Origin: Desulfovibrio sp. | GTDB taxonomy: Bacteria > Desulfobacterota > Desulfovibrionia > Desulfovibrionales > Desulfovibrionaceae | Reading direction: 5' to 3' | Length of the DNA: 64,000 nt | Assembly (NCBI RefSeq): GCF_019424165.1 | Contig: NZ_JAHZAA010000003.1 | Location: 9,515-73,514, forward strand | Part shown: one piece after another, positions 40,518 through 49,368 of the stretch | How the letters are laid out: every line of letters starts with the position of its first letter | Numbering within the stretch: the stretch's first letter is position 1 | Made by a program: the position numbers and the translations under genes | Notes under the pieces: generated by a model | The model's input: only the letters and a program-made list of their open reading frames with translations | The model's database searches: none | What the model was told of the DNA's origin: nothing

Positions 40518-41180
40518 ATGGATTTCAAGACCGCAGTGAGAATCTGCCTGTTGCAAAAATATTGCGACTTCAGGGGTCGCGCCCGGCGGGCGGAATTCTG
40601 GTGGTTTGTGCTCTTTGGGGGTATCGTCAACATTGGGCTTGGTATGATGACCAATGCCGCCCCCCAGGAGGGGGTCCTGGCTGCCCGCGTGGTCACGGCG
40701 GTGCTCCTGCTGCCGCACTTTGCCGTCACCGCCCGGCGCTTGCACGACGCCAACCTTTCCGGCTGGATGCAGGTGGTTCCCGTGAGTCTGGCCCTGCTCG
40801 GCGGCGCTGCGGTACACCTTGACTTCGGCACATCCGCGTATATGTGCATCATGCTGGCCGGGCTGAGCGGCCTGTGGCTTATTATTTTGTATGCCCGGCC
40901 GGGAACTGCCGGCGCCAACCGTTTTGGGCCGGATCCGCTGGAAAGCGGAACGCCGGTTCAGGAGAAGGGCCGGGAACAGGGGCAGAAGATGCCCCCCAGC
41001 AAGTCCTCCGGCACTTCCGGCGCTGCTTCTGACGGCGCGCCTGTTACCGGCGGCGGGGCCGACAGCCCCGATGCGGCCTGGGCCAGGCTGGCCTCAAACC
41101 CTGCCCGTGAGCAGGGGGGCGAAAAGAAACCGGCCGCCATGCGGCCGGGGCAGCGGGCCGTACCTGACAAGAGAGACTAA
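40518..41180 (+). CDS. DUF805 inner-membrane protein with disordered tail
   Basis: Residues 1-130 are a DUF805 domain (YhaH-like), function unknown. RGRARRAEFWWFVLFGGIV is the N-terminal signature of a basic amphipathic start plus helix, and TARRLHDANLSGWM is the central signature. Three or four membrane helices end in LWLIILYARPGTAGANRFGPD, the usual DUF805 ending. Residues 135-220 are Gly/Ser/Pro/Lys-rich and absent from short family members. Good ribosome-binding site (AAGGAG). It lies between folD and the sugar cluster. Confidence 0.85.
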   Translation: MDFKTAVRICLLQKYCDFRGRARRAEFWWFVLFGGIVNIGLGMMTNAAPQEGVLAARVVTAVLLLPHFAVTARRLHDANLSGWMQVVPVSLALLGGAAVHLDFGTSAYMCIMLAGLSGLWLIILYARPGTAGANRFGPDPLESGTPVQEKGREQGQKMPPSKSSGTSGAASDGAPVTGGGADSPDAAWARLASNPAREQGGEKKPAAMRPGQRAVPDKRD

Positions 41181-41294
41181 CCTGTGTTGTAACACCCGCC
41201 GATCCGCGCCGTGAACCGCTTTGCGGCATCGCTTGCCAGACCTGCGGCTATAGCGTATGGCCCGGAAATCCTATGCCATACTGTGAGGGCAACT

Positions 41295-42374
41295 ATGTAC
41301 CGTAATGCAAAAAACGTCGGTTATTATATGATCGGCCAGGGCAGCCTGAGCCAGCTCGGCGATCTTATGGCTCCGCGCCGCAAGGCTGTGTCCGGCCCTG
41401 CGGTCTTCTTTCTGGATCATTTTTTCCAGGGCAAGGACCTGGCAGAAAAACTGCCTGTGGAAAGCGGCGACATGGTGCTTTATGTCGACACCACCGGAGA
41501 GCCTACCACTGACAGCGTGGACGGCTATACCGCCCAGGTGAAAACCTTTCTGGACGGCGCGGAACCCTGCGCCCTTGTGGCCCTTGGCGGCGGCTGTGTG
41601 CTTGATACCTGCAAGTGCGTGGGCAACCTGCTCACCAACCCCGGCAAGGCCGAGGACTATCAGGGTTGGGAGCTTGTAAAAAATCCCGCACCCTACAAGA
41701 TCGCCATCCCCACCCTGTCAGGAACCGGGTCTGAAACCTCGCGTACCGGCATTATCTGCAACGAGGAAAAAAACATCAAACTGGGCATGAACAGCGACTT
41801 TACCATGTTCGACCAGGTGTTGATGGACCCCGACCTCACGGCCAGCGTACCCCGCAACCAGTATTTCTACACCGGCATTGACACCTACATGCACTGCTTT
41901 GAGAGCATCACCGGCTCTTACCGTAACGTGGTTGTCGATTCTCTGGCTGAAAAGGCCATTGATCTCTGCAAGCAGATTTTTCTTTCGCAGGACATGATGA
42001 GCGAAGAAAACCGCGAAAAGATGATGATCGCTTCCTACCTCGGCGGCATGGCCGCAGGATTTGTGGGCGTAGTGCATCCCATTTCCGCCGGGCTGAGCAT
42101 GGTGCTGCATATGCGCCACGGCATCGCCAACTGCTATTCACTGTCTGTGCAGGAAGATATCTATCCCGAACAGTACAAGGAATTCATGCTCATGATGGAG
42201 CGCCAGGGCATTGATCTGCCCAAGGGCATTTGCCAGGGGCTTACCGATGCGCAGTACGATGCGCTCTACGGGGCCAGCATTGTGCATGAAAAGCCGCTTT
42301 CCAACCGTCTTGGCCCGGATTTCAAAAAAATCCTCACCAAGGAAAACGTCATCGGGCGTTTCAAGAACATGTAG
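41295..42374 (+). CDS. Iron-containing alcohol dehydrogenase, KdnB-like (Kdo 8-oxidase)
   Basis: Group III Fe-dependent dehydrogenase of 359 aa. LVALGGGCVLDTCKCVGNLL is the NAD-binding GGG motif, and IPTLSGTGSETSRT is a family signature. The metal-binding His residues lie in DTYMHCFESI and in the HPISAGLSMVLHMRHGIANC region. NSDFTMFDQVLMDPDLTA and FYTGIDTYMHC recall KdnB of Shewanella, which oxidises C8 of Kdo to an aldehyde for 8-amino-Kdo synthesis (recalled, not searched). The following DegT aminotransferase fits the second step. The ATG at 41295 has GAGGG. If not KdnB, it is an oxidase for a related sugar. Confidence 0.82.
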   Translation: MYRNAKNVGYYMIGQGSLSQLGDLMAPRRKAVSGPAVFFLDHFFQGKDLAEKLPVESGDMVLYVDTTGEPTTDSVDGYTAQVKTFLDGAEPCALVALGGGCVLDTCKCVGNLLTNPGKAEDYQGWELVKNPAPYKIAIPTLSGTGSETSRTGIICNEEKNIKLGMNSDFTMFDQVLMDPDLTASVPRNQYFYTGIDTYMHCFESITGSYRNVVVDSLAEKAIDLCKQIFLSQDMMSEENREKMMIASYLGGMAAGFVGVVHPISAGLSMVLHMRHGIANCYSLSVQEDIYPEQYKEFMLMMERQGIDLPKGICQGLTDAQYDALYGASIVHEKPLSNRLGPDFKKILTKENVIGRFKNM

Positions 42375-42699
42375 GCGCGGACAGCGCCGGACCATCTAAG
42401 GATATACAGTCTGTCGGCGGCGTGGGCGATGCTCCGCCGCCGTCAGGCTCTTTCGGGGCATCTGCCGTGAAGCGGCCCGGGCATGAGGCCATGTTGGCGG
42501 AGTATCTGCCTGTGGCAGCCCGTGTTTCACGGGTATGCCGGGGCAACGAGGCATCAGGCTTTTCCGGCTGTGGGAATGCCCGCAAGCCGGTGCCGGGCAT
42601 GCGCAACGCGGCACAGCGATGTTCGCAGGATTGGCGCGTCCGGGCCTTGCCCGCTGTGACGCGGCAACTTCAAGCGCAAACTGCTTTATGAGGAGTCTC
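42375..42699. other. Intergenic within the sugar cluster
   Basis: About 325 bases between the oxidase and aminotransferase genes. A GC-rich dyad CGGCGGCG/CGCCGCCG at about 42415-42442 lacks a T-run. The aminotransferase frame stays open through here but without a ribosome-binding site before 42700. Confidence 0.4.
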
Positions 42700-43887
42700 A
42701 TGGATATCAAGGTCAATTTCAGCGGACGTGCCATCAGGTACACCGAAGAAGAAATAGCCGTGGTTGTCGAGGCCATGCGCAATGCCGATCCCCTTACCCA
42801 GGGGCATCACATGCGCCGGTTTGAGAGCAGGTTCGCAGAGTATCAGGGCGTGCCGCAGGGGACCTGCTTCACCACCATGAACGGCTGCTCCGCCCTGGAG
42901 CTTTCAGCGCAGCTCTGCCTGTTTAACGAAGGCGACGAGGTGGTCATTCCCTCTCACACCTTCACGGCTTCGGCTTATCCCTACATCAAGAAGGGGGCCA
43001 GGCTTGTCTGGGCCGATGTGGACCTGCACAGCCGCGTGGTCACCGCCGAAAGCATTGAAAAAGTGCTTACCCCGCGTACCAGGGCCGTGGTGGTCGTGCA
43101 TCTTTACGGCTATGTGGCCGATATGCCCGCCATTACCGCCCTGTGCAAAGAGCGTGGCCTTATCCTCATCGAGGACGCCGCCCAGGCCATCGGGGCCGAG
43201 GTGGACGGCATCAAGGCCGGAGCCTTCGGGGATATGGGGATCTTTTCGTTCCATTCGCACAAAAATCTGACCACCCTGGGCGAAGGCGGCATGCTGTATG
43301 TGCGCGATCCCAAGCTGGCGGGCATGGTTCCCACCCTGCGCCACAACGGGCATTGTGCCTTTGACTTTGAGCGCCCCGATTATTGGAAACCCGCCATGGG
43401 CAATGTGGACATGCCCTTTATCGACGGGCGCATGGTGCCGCCCAACAATTACTGCCTGGGCGAAGTGGAATGCGCCCTCGGCACCAAGCTGCTGGAACGC
43501 ATTGATGAAATCAACGAGCAGAAGCGCAGCCGCGCCCTGGCCTTCATTGATGCCCTGGCGGACTTTCCCGAGCTGGAATTCCACCGGGTCGACAGCACCC
43601 GCCACAACTATCACCTGCTTGCGGCCCGCATGACGACGGGCGTGGAAGCACGGGACAACTTCATGCGCGCCATGTTCAATGAAAAGGGCGTCAAATGCGT
43701 GGTGCAGTACATTCCGCTGGACAGGTACGATTATTACCGCCGCCTGGGCATGGGCGAGGCCCGCTGCCCCAATGCGGACCTGTTTTTTGACACCATGATT
43801 TCTTTCCCCTTCCAGCACTGGCTGACCGGGGAAGAGTTCGACTACATGCTGGCTTCCACCCGCGAGGTGCTGGCAAGCCTGCGCTAA
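42700..43887 (+). CDS. DegT/DnrJ/EryC1 aminotransferase, KdnA-like role
   Basis: PLP-dependent sugar aminotransferase, 395 aa. GCSALELSAQLCLFNEGDEV and SHTFTASAYPY form the cofactor-phosphate region, VVVHLYGYVADMPAI and LILIEDAAQAIGAEVDG hold the PLP Asp, and the Schiff-base Lys is in FSFHSHKNLTTLGEGG. Family members transfer an amino group, usually from glutamate, to a keto or aldehyde sugar. Following a KdnB-like oxidase, the likely product is an amino-ulosonic acid, as with KdnA, although this is a different-looking DegT branch. GAGGAG precedes the ATG at 42700. Confidence 0.88.
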   Translation: MDIKVNFSGRAIRYTEEEIAVVVEAMRNADPLTQGHHMRRFESRFAEYQGVPQGTCFTTMNGCSALELSAQLCLFNEGDEVVIPSHTFTASAYPYIKKGARLVWADVDLHSRVVTAESIEKVLTPRTRAVVVVHLYGYVADMPAITALCKERGLILIEDAAQAIGAEVDGIKAGAFGDMGIFSFHSHKNLTTLGEGGMLYVRDPKLAGMVPTLRHNGHCAFDFERPDYWKPAMGNVDMPFIDGRMVPPNNYCLGEVECALGTKLLERIDEINEQKRSRALAFIDALADFPELEFHRVDSTRHNYHLLAARMTTGVEARDNFMRAMFNEKGVKCVVQYIPLDRYDYYRRLGMGEARCPNADLFFDTMISFPFQHWLTGEEFDYMLASTREVLASLR

Positions 43888-44093
43888 GGCGGCGTATCTG
43901 CCGTCCGGTCGCGTCAGAAATAACGGCGTGGGCCGGGAATGGTACTCAAGGGTACTGGCCCGGCCTGCGCCGCTGTATTTGCCGGTCGGCGGCCTTTTGA
44001 ACGGGGACGCAAGGTCAGCGCCGCACGGCGCCGCCGCTGGCGGGCGCTTTTGCCAGACGCCGCGCCCCCGCGCATGACAAATCCGGAAATATC

Positions 44094-45725
44094 GTGAAAG
44101 AACGCTGCATTGTCATACCGGCCATCAAGAAAAATGCCGTCATCCCTGATCAGCTTGTCAAAAAGCTGGCCGGGGTGACGCTTGTGCAGCGGGCCATCAA
44201 TACGGCGCGGGGCGTTCTGCCCGGCGAAGATATCGTGGTGCTTACCGACAGCCAGGAGATATCCCTCATCTGCGAACGCGCGGGCGTGGGGTTTCGCCGC
44301 AACAAGGACATGCGCTTCACCACGCTGGATATCGTGAGCGAAATGCGCGTGCTGCTGGAAGAACTGGCGGCGCAGTATGAGCATTGCATCATCCTGCGCG
44401 CTTCCTGCCCGCTCTTGACCTGGGTGGATGTGGAAGATGCCTGGAAAAGATACCGCGAGGCGGACGCCGACAGCCTTGTGACCGTGAAAAGCGTGCGCCA
44501 GCGCATCTGGAACATGCAGGGCGACGGCCTTGAAGACCTGCTGGACGATGATACGGACCACAGGGGCGAAAAAACCCTTGTGGTTGAAAGCCGTGCGCTC
44601 ATCATGCTGCGCCTGTCACGCCTGCTGGACCGGAACCGCGACCAGGGGCGCGGGCGCATCATTCCCTATTTTCTCAACGACAGGGCCATTGAAATACAGG
44701 GCTATCAGGACTGGTGGATATGCGAGCGCCTGCTTGAGCGGCGGCATGTGGTCTTTGTGGTGGCGGGCTGGCCCGCCATCGGCATGGGGCATGTGTTCCG
44801 GGCGCTCATGCTGGCGCACGAGATTACAAGCCATCGGGTAAGTTTTGTCTGCACCCGTGAAAGTGAGCTGGCCGTAGAAAGTATTGCCCGCAAGGACTAC
44901 CGTATTGTCCGTCAGGGGCAGGAAGACCTGGCAGACACCGTGCTGGCCCTGGGGCCTGATCTGGTGGTCAATGATATCCTCAACACCACCACGGCCTACA
45001 TGAAGCGTCTTGCCGCTGCCGGTGTGCGCTGCGTGAATTTTGAAGACGAAGGGCCGGGTGCTTCGCTGGCGCGCCTTGTAGTCAACGCCCTGTACGAGGG
45101 CGAAAGCACCGGGCGCCTGTGCAGCGGGCCGGATTTTTTCTGCCTGCGTGACGAATTTGCCAATGCGGCCCGCAATCCCTTCCGGCCCGAAGTCAAAACC
45201 GTGCTCATCACCTTTGGCGGCACAGACCAGCACGACTGCTCGCGCCGGGTGCTGGACATCATTGAGCCGATCTGCCGCGCCTACGACATTGCCATTCGCC
45301 TTGTGGCCGGGCCGGGCTACGCCCACAAGGATGCTATGGAGGCGCACCTGAAAAAGCTGGATAATCCGCTGGTGACCTTTACCTGGGCCACCAATGTCAT
45401 GAGCCGCATGATGGAAGGCGCGGACCTGGCCATCTGTTCCGCCGGGCGCACGGTTTACGAACTGGCCCATATGCGCGTGCCTGCCCTTGTGCTGGCAACG
45501 CACGAGCGCGAAGCACGCCATACCTTTGCCCGGCCGCGCCACGGGTTTGCCTTTGTGGGCATTATGGACCGCGTGGGCGACGGCAGAATCCGTAACACCT
45601 TTCTGGCAATGCTGAAAAATCCGCGCCGTCAGCGTTTCTGGCAGCGGCAGGACAGTATGGACTTTACGGTCAACAAGAATCGTGTGGTGCGGCGTATGCT
45701 GGGCCTGCTCAGTGAGCGGCCCTAG
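44094..45725 (+). CDS. Fused cytidylyltransferase and PseG-like protein
   Basis: Two domains in 543 aa. Residues 1-220 are a NeuA/PseF-like CMP-sugar synthetase: MKERCIVIPAIKKN at the nucleotide-binding start, then ILRASCPLLTWVDVEDA. Residues 225-543 are PseG-like (GT-B, UDP-sugar hydrolase type): GWPAIGMGHVFRALMLA, VLITFGGTDQHDCSRR and DLAICSAGRTVYELAHMRVP. PseG removes UDP from an amino-sugar in pseudaminic-acid synthesis, but pseB, pseC, pseH and pseI are not nearby, so the substrate may differ. The start is GTG at 44094. Candidate step: activation of the product of the two upstream genes. Confidence 0.85.
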   Translation: MKERCIVIPAIKKNAVIPDQLVKKLAGVTLVQRAINTARGVLPGEDIVVLTDSQEISLICERAGVGFRRNKDMRFTTLDIVSEMRVLLEELAAQYEHCIILRASCPLLTWVDVEDAWKRYREADADSLVTVKSVRQRIWNMQGDGLEDLLDDDTDHRGEKTLVVESRALIMLRLSRLLDRNRDQGRGRIIPYFLNDRAIEIQGYQDWWICERLLERRHVVFVVAGWPAIGMGHVFRALMLAHEITSHRVSFVCTRESELAVESIARKDYRIVRQGQEDLADTVLALGPDLVVNDILNTTTAYMKRLAAAGVRCVNFEDEGPGASLARLVVNALYEGESTGRLCSGPDFFCLRDEFANAARNPFRPEVKTVLITFGGTDQHDCSRRVLDIIEPICRAYDIAIRLVAGPGYAHKDAMEAHLKKLDNPLVTFTWATNVMSRMMEGADLAICSAGRTVYELAHMRVPALVLATHEREARHTFARPRHGFAFVGIMDRVGDGRIRNTFLAMLKNPRRQRFWQRQDSMDFTVNKNRVVRRMLGLLSERP

Positions 45726-45802
45726 GCAGTGTCCGGAGTAGATCAGTAGTAAAATGCTGTGTGGGAAAAGGTCCTTTAGGGCGTGAGTGTTTGAAATATT
45801 TT

Positions 45803-45841
45803 GTGGGGAAGGGATGCTTTTGTAAAAGGGGCCTTTCCCAC
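45803..45841. terminator. Hairpin of a dispersed family, after the fused gene
   Basis: GTGGGGAAGG (45803-45812) pairs with CCTTTCCCAC (45832-45841) with one G-U. A competing arm GTGGGAAAAGGTCC lies at 45762. The core resembles hairpins at 47775-47811 and 61879-61920. No T-run, so terminator strength is uncertain. Confidence 0.5.
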
Positions 45842-46008
45842 GCCCCTACCTCGTAAAGATTTTCTTTCAGGTTGTTCAGTGGGGCCGATCGGGAGGCAGA
45901 AGCCGTGCCTTTTGGGCAGAACACTGTCGCAAAGGTACTCTGCTCCAGGTGCAGGGCGCCATGCCGTTGAGAAATCTCCATTATCGCCGGATACGGCGGA
46001 GGAAAAGC

Positions 46009-46695
46009 ATGACCAGCAAAGGCAAGGTTATAGCCATAGTACAGGCCCGGTTGGGTTCCAGCCGCCTGCCGCTGAAATCCCTGCTCTGTCTGCGTGACCT
46101 GCCGGTGATCGACTGGGTGGCGCGTCGCCTTGCCGCGGCAAGCCGTCTGGACGGCATTATGGTGGCCGTGCCTGATACCCCGCTGGATGTGGTGCTGCTG
46201 GAGCACCTGCGCCGCCGGGGCATACCCTGCATGGCCGGACCGGAAGACGATGTGCTGGCCCGTTTCTGTCAGGCGGCGAAACTGGCGGATGCCGGGCTTG
46301 TGGTGCGCGTATGCGCAGACAATCCCCTTATCTGGGGCGGCGCCGTCGACAGACTGGTGGACTTTTACCGTGCGGGCCAATGGGATTACGCCTATAATCA
46401 TATTCCGCGCAACAACCTCTGGCCGGACGGGCTTGGGGCAGAAGTGCTTTCGCGCGAACTGCTTGAGAATCTGGACCATACGGCGGTGGAGCCTTCGCAA
46501 CGTGAGCATTGCCTCAATTATATATGGGACAATGCCGAAAAATTCCGCATCGGTACATTTGACCCCGAAGAGGAATGGCTGTGCCGCCCGGATCTGCGAC
46601 TGGATATGGACAGGCCTGACGATTTCCGCCGTCTGGCAGTGCGGCCCATCAGCCCTGACATGGACGCCAGAGCCATTGTGGATATTTTTGGCTAG
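46009..46695 (+). CDS. SpsF-like cytidylyltransferase
   Basis: 228-aa nucleotidyltransferase of the SpsF/PseF group. IAIVQARLGSSRLPLKSLL is the nucleotide-binding start (usual form QARxxSSRLPxK), GPEDDVLARFCQAAK and VRVCADNPLIWGGAVDRLV follow, and the C-terminus RPDLRLDMDRPDDFR matches SpsF. It activates an acidic or modified sugar with CTP, probably the last step of the cluster or a companion to the fused cytidylyltransferase upstream. GGAGG precedes the ATG at 46009. Its TAG stop is the first three bases of a dispersed repeat. Confidence 0.85.
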   Translation: MTSKGKVIAIVQARLGSSRLPLKSLLCLRDLPVIDWVARRLAAASRLDGIMVAVPDTPLDVVLLEHLRRRGIPCMAGPEDDVLARFCQAAKLADAGLVVRVCADNPLIWGGAVDRLVDFYRAGQWDYAYNHIPRNNLWPDGLGAEVLSRELLENLDHTAVEPSQREHCLNYIWDNAEKFRIGTFDPEEEWLCRPDLRLDMDRPDDFRRLAVRPISPDMDARAIVDIFG

Positions 46696-46734
46696 AGCAA
46701 GCTACTTTGAAATTGCGCTGACCACTGCGTGAGC
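46693..46734 (+). repeat. Dispersed intergenic repeat, copy 1
   Basis: Begins TAGAGCA and continues TTTGAAATTGC, CTG and ACTGCGTGAGC. Nearly the same series is found at 52878-52923. The TAG provides the stop of the SpsF-like gene. Confidence 0.6.
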
Positions 46735-46869
46735 AGACGTTCGCTACGGCGACGTAAGCGCAATGCATCCGCGCGGGTAAACGCCGCAGTAAGCGTGCCT
46801 TAAACTTTGAGAATATATATTTTCAAAAGTAGTCTGCCCTAAATAATCCTTTTGTCCCCGAACTGCGTC

Positions 46870-46936
46870 AAAGTGGGTTTCTGTCCAAAGAAGAATGCCG
46901 TCAGCGTATTCTCTTTTGGACAGAAACCCACTTTTT
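46870..46936 (+). terminator. 20-bp perfect-stem terminator of the sugar cluster
   Basis: 46870-46889 is the exact reverse complement of 46915-46934 (core GTGGGTTTCTGTCC), with a 25-nt loop and T-run to 46936. It ends the plus-strand cluster and faces the end of purN. Confidence 0.85.
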
Positions 46937-46977
46937 TGCTCTTGGAGCAAAACTGGTTGCCTGGCAGTAAAGCTCTT

Positions 46978-47652
46978 CTAAAAACCCTCTTCCAGCGGCG
47001 GATGCACCAGCCACTGGCCGTCGGGAACTGTGGCGGCGGCAGAGCCGGGGGCCACATGCACCTCGCGGCCCCAGACGCTGATGCGGTTTTGCGCAAACCA
47101 TTGTATGGCCTGCGGATAAATACGGTGCTCCATGGCGTGAATGCGCTGCATCAGGTCGTCAACGTCTTCGCCGGGGTTCACGGGTACGGCCGCCTGGATG
47201 ATAACCGGGCCGCCGTCCATTTTTTCTTCCACAAAGTGCACGGTGCAGCCCGATATCCTGACGCCGTACTCAAGCGCGTCCGCGCCCCCGTGCACGCCGG
47301 GAAAGCTCGGCAGCAGCGCGGGATGGATATTGATGACCCTGCCGGAAAACGCATCCAGAAAAACCGGGCTGAGCAGGCGCATGTAGCCCGCCAGCACCAC
47401 AAGCTCCGTGCCGTGCTCCTGAAGGTGCTGCACCACTGTGCGGTCGTAGCTTTCGCGGTCGGGGTGTGCCTTGTGGTCCAGCACCACGCAGGCAATGCCC
47501 GCCCTGGCGGCACGCTCGATAACGCCCGCGCCGGGCCGGTTGCAGATGATACAGCAGACGTTCACGTCCAGAACGCCCGCAGCGGCCTTGTCAATGATGG
47601 CCTGGGCGTTGGAGCCGCTGCCTGAGGCCAGTATGGCGATATTCAGTGGCAT
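46978..47652 (-). CDS. purN: Phosphoribosylglycinamide formyltransferase
   Basis: Third step of purine synthesis: 10-formyl-THF-dependent formylation of GAR. 224 aa. IAILASGSGSNAQAIID is the N-terminal substrate loop, VLAGYMRLLSPVFLDAF follows, and the active-site motif INIHPALLPSFPGVHG holds the catalytic Asn and His, with SGCTVHFVEEKMDGGPVI containing the catalytic Asp. The C-terminus is somewhat longer than the E. coli enzyme (212 aa). Confidence 0.97.
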   Translation of the reverse strand: MPLNIAILASGSGSNAQAIIDKAAAGVLDVNVCCIICNRPGAGVIERAARAGIACVVLDHKAHPDRESYDRTVVQHLQEHGTELVVLAGYMRLLSPVFLDAFSGRVINIHPALLPSFPGVHGGADALEYGVRISGCTVHFVEEKMDGGPVIIQAAVPVNPGEDVDDLMQRIHAMEHRIYPQAIQWFAQNRISVWGREVHVAPGSAAATVPDGQWLVHPPLEEGF

Positions 47653-47774
47653 GAGGTTTCCGTTGTATTAGAACTTTTTTGTGCGGGGCCGCTGCCTTGG
47701 TTGAACCCTGCGTGGGATCAGGAGGCTCCATGTGGCCTACTGAAACAGAATAAAAGTTTTTTTGGGGGGGCGTG

Positions 47775-47811
47775 TGGGGAAGGGATCCTTTTACAAAAGG
47801 GTCCTTCCCCC
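47775..47811. terminator. Hairpin of a dispersed family, after cobA-hemD
   Basis: GGGGAAGGGATCCTTTT pairs with AAAAGGGTCCTTCCCC with small bulges. It is preceded on the plus strand by AGAATAAAAGT, as at 61879. It lies past the cobA-hemD stop (minus). Confidence 0.6.
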
Positions 47812-47844
47812 GCAACGCCCTAACAAAGCTGGCCCGGATGCGGG

Positions 47845-49368
47845 TCAGGCTTTGGCAAAGTGTTTTTTCAGGGCCTCCACCAGCGCCGGAATGGTGTATT
47901 CTTCAGGCTGGATGTGGCAGGGCAGGCCGTGGGCCGTCAGGGTATCGGCCGTGATGGGACCGATGGCGGCAAGCTGCACCTCGGGATGGGCCTTGAGCAC
48001 GTCTGCCGGGATGAGGGAAAGAAAGTTTTCCACAGTGGAGGACGAGCCAAAGGTCACGCAGTCCAGCCTGCCTTCCTTGATGCGCTCAAGCACCTCATCC
48101 TTGCGATGGGCGGCGGCAACGGTTTCATACGCCGCAATGACATCCACCACAGCTCCGGCCTTGCGCAGTTCGTCTGGCAGCACCTCGCGGGCCTTGGCCG
48201 CACGGGGCAGGAGAAAGCGTTTGCCTTTCACGTCGCCGCCTTCGCGGGCCATAAGGCCCTCAAGCACGCCTTCGGCCACGTAACGTTCGGGGATGAAGTC
48301 CGGGTTGATGCCGCGCCGTGTCAGGGCTTCGGCAGTGGCGGGACCAATGGCGGCCACCTTGCAGTTGCCGATGGCACGGCTGTCTTTTCCGGCCTGCGCC
48401 AGACGCAGCCAGAAGTGGCGCACGCCGTTAACCGACGTAAAGATAATCCAGCGGTATTCGGCCAGGCGGTTCAGGGCGGCGTCCAGTTCCGCATAGTCGG
48501 TCATGGGGCTGATTTCAATGGTGGGGCACTGGATCACGTCCGCGCCCAGTTCGGCCAGGCTGGCGGCCAGGCCGCTGGCCTGTTCACGGGCGCGGGTGAC
48601 GACCACGCCGCGGCCCAGAAGCGGCTTTTGCTCAAACCAGTTGAGGGTCTTGTGCAGGCTTGCCACCTTACCCACAAGAATAACCGAGGGATTGGTGAAT
48701 CTGGCCTCAACGGCGGCGGCGGGCAACTGGGCCAGGGTGGACACAAGGCTGCGCTGGCGAGGCGTTGTGCCGCGATAGATGAGGGCCGCCGGTGTGTCGG
48801 GAGCCATGCCCGCGTCCAGCAGGTTGCGGGCGATGTCGGGCAGGTTTTTCATGCCCATGACAAAGACCAGGGTCGAGGCGCTGGCCGCAAGGGCGGGCCA
48901 GTTGTGCACGGAACCGGGCTTGTCCGGGTTTTCATGCCCGGTGATGATGGTGACGGAAGAGGCGAAGTCCCGGTGCGTCAGCGGAATGCCCGCATAGGCC
49001 GGGGCTGCAATGGTGCTCGTGATACCGGGTACTTCTTCAAAAGGCACTCCGGCGGCCACCAGCTCTTCGGCTTCTTCGCCGCCGCGTCCGAAGATGTAGG
49101 GGTCGCCGCCTTTCAGGCGGGCCACAATCTTGCCTTCTTTGGCCTTACGCACAAGCAGGGCATTGATTTCGTGCTGGGGCAGGGCGTGGTTGCCCGCCAC
49201 CTTGCCCACATAAATCTTTTCCGCAGCGGGGTTGGCGTGGCCCAGCAGGCAGTCATTGGCAAGGGCGTCGTACACCACCACGTCCGCAGCGGCCAGAGCG
49301 TCGCGGCCCTTGAGGGTCAGCAGGCCCGGATCGCCGGGGCCTGCGCCGATAAGATACACCTTCATCAT
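47845..49368 (-). CDS. cobA-hemD: Uroporphyrinogen-III C-methyltransferase/synthase fusion
   Basis: Makes uroporphyrinogen III (HemD half) and methylates it to precorrin-2 (CobA half), the branch to sirohaem, haem d1 and cobalamin, matching the cob genes in this window. 507 aa. Residues 1-245 are the SAM methyltransferase: VYLIGAGPGDPGLLTLKG, LKGGDPYIFGRGGEEA, GITSTIAAPAYAGIPLTHR. Residues 250-507 are HemD: VVTRAREQASGLAASLAELG, FTSVNGVRHF and CVTFGSSSTVENF. The fusion is known in sulfate reducers. Its ATG overlaps the pepA stop by one base. Confidence 0.95.
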   Translation of the reverse strand: MMKVYLIGAGPGDPGLLTLKGRDALAAADVVVYDALANDCLLGHANPAAEKIYVGKVAGNHALPQHEINALLVRKAKEGKIVARLKGGDPYIFGRGGEEAEELVAAGVPFEEVPGITSTIAAPAYAGIPLTHRDFASSVTIITGHENPDKPGSVHNWPALAASASTLVFVMGMKNLPDIARNLLDAGMAPDTPAALIYRGTTPRQRSLVSTLAQLPAAAVEARFTNPSVILVGKVASLHKTLNWFEQKPLLGRGVVVTRAREQASGLAASLAELGADVIQCPTIEISPMTDYAELDAALNRLAEYRWIIFTSVNGVRHFWLRLAQAGKDSRAIGNCKVAAIGPATAEALTRRGINPDFIPERYVAEGVLEGLMAREGGDVKGKRFLLPRAAKAREVLPDELRKAGAVVDVIAAYETVAAAHRKDEVLERIKEGRLDCVTFGSSSTVENFLSLIPADVLKAHPEVQLAAIGPITADTLTAHGLPCHIQPEEYTIPALVEALKKHFAKA

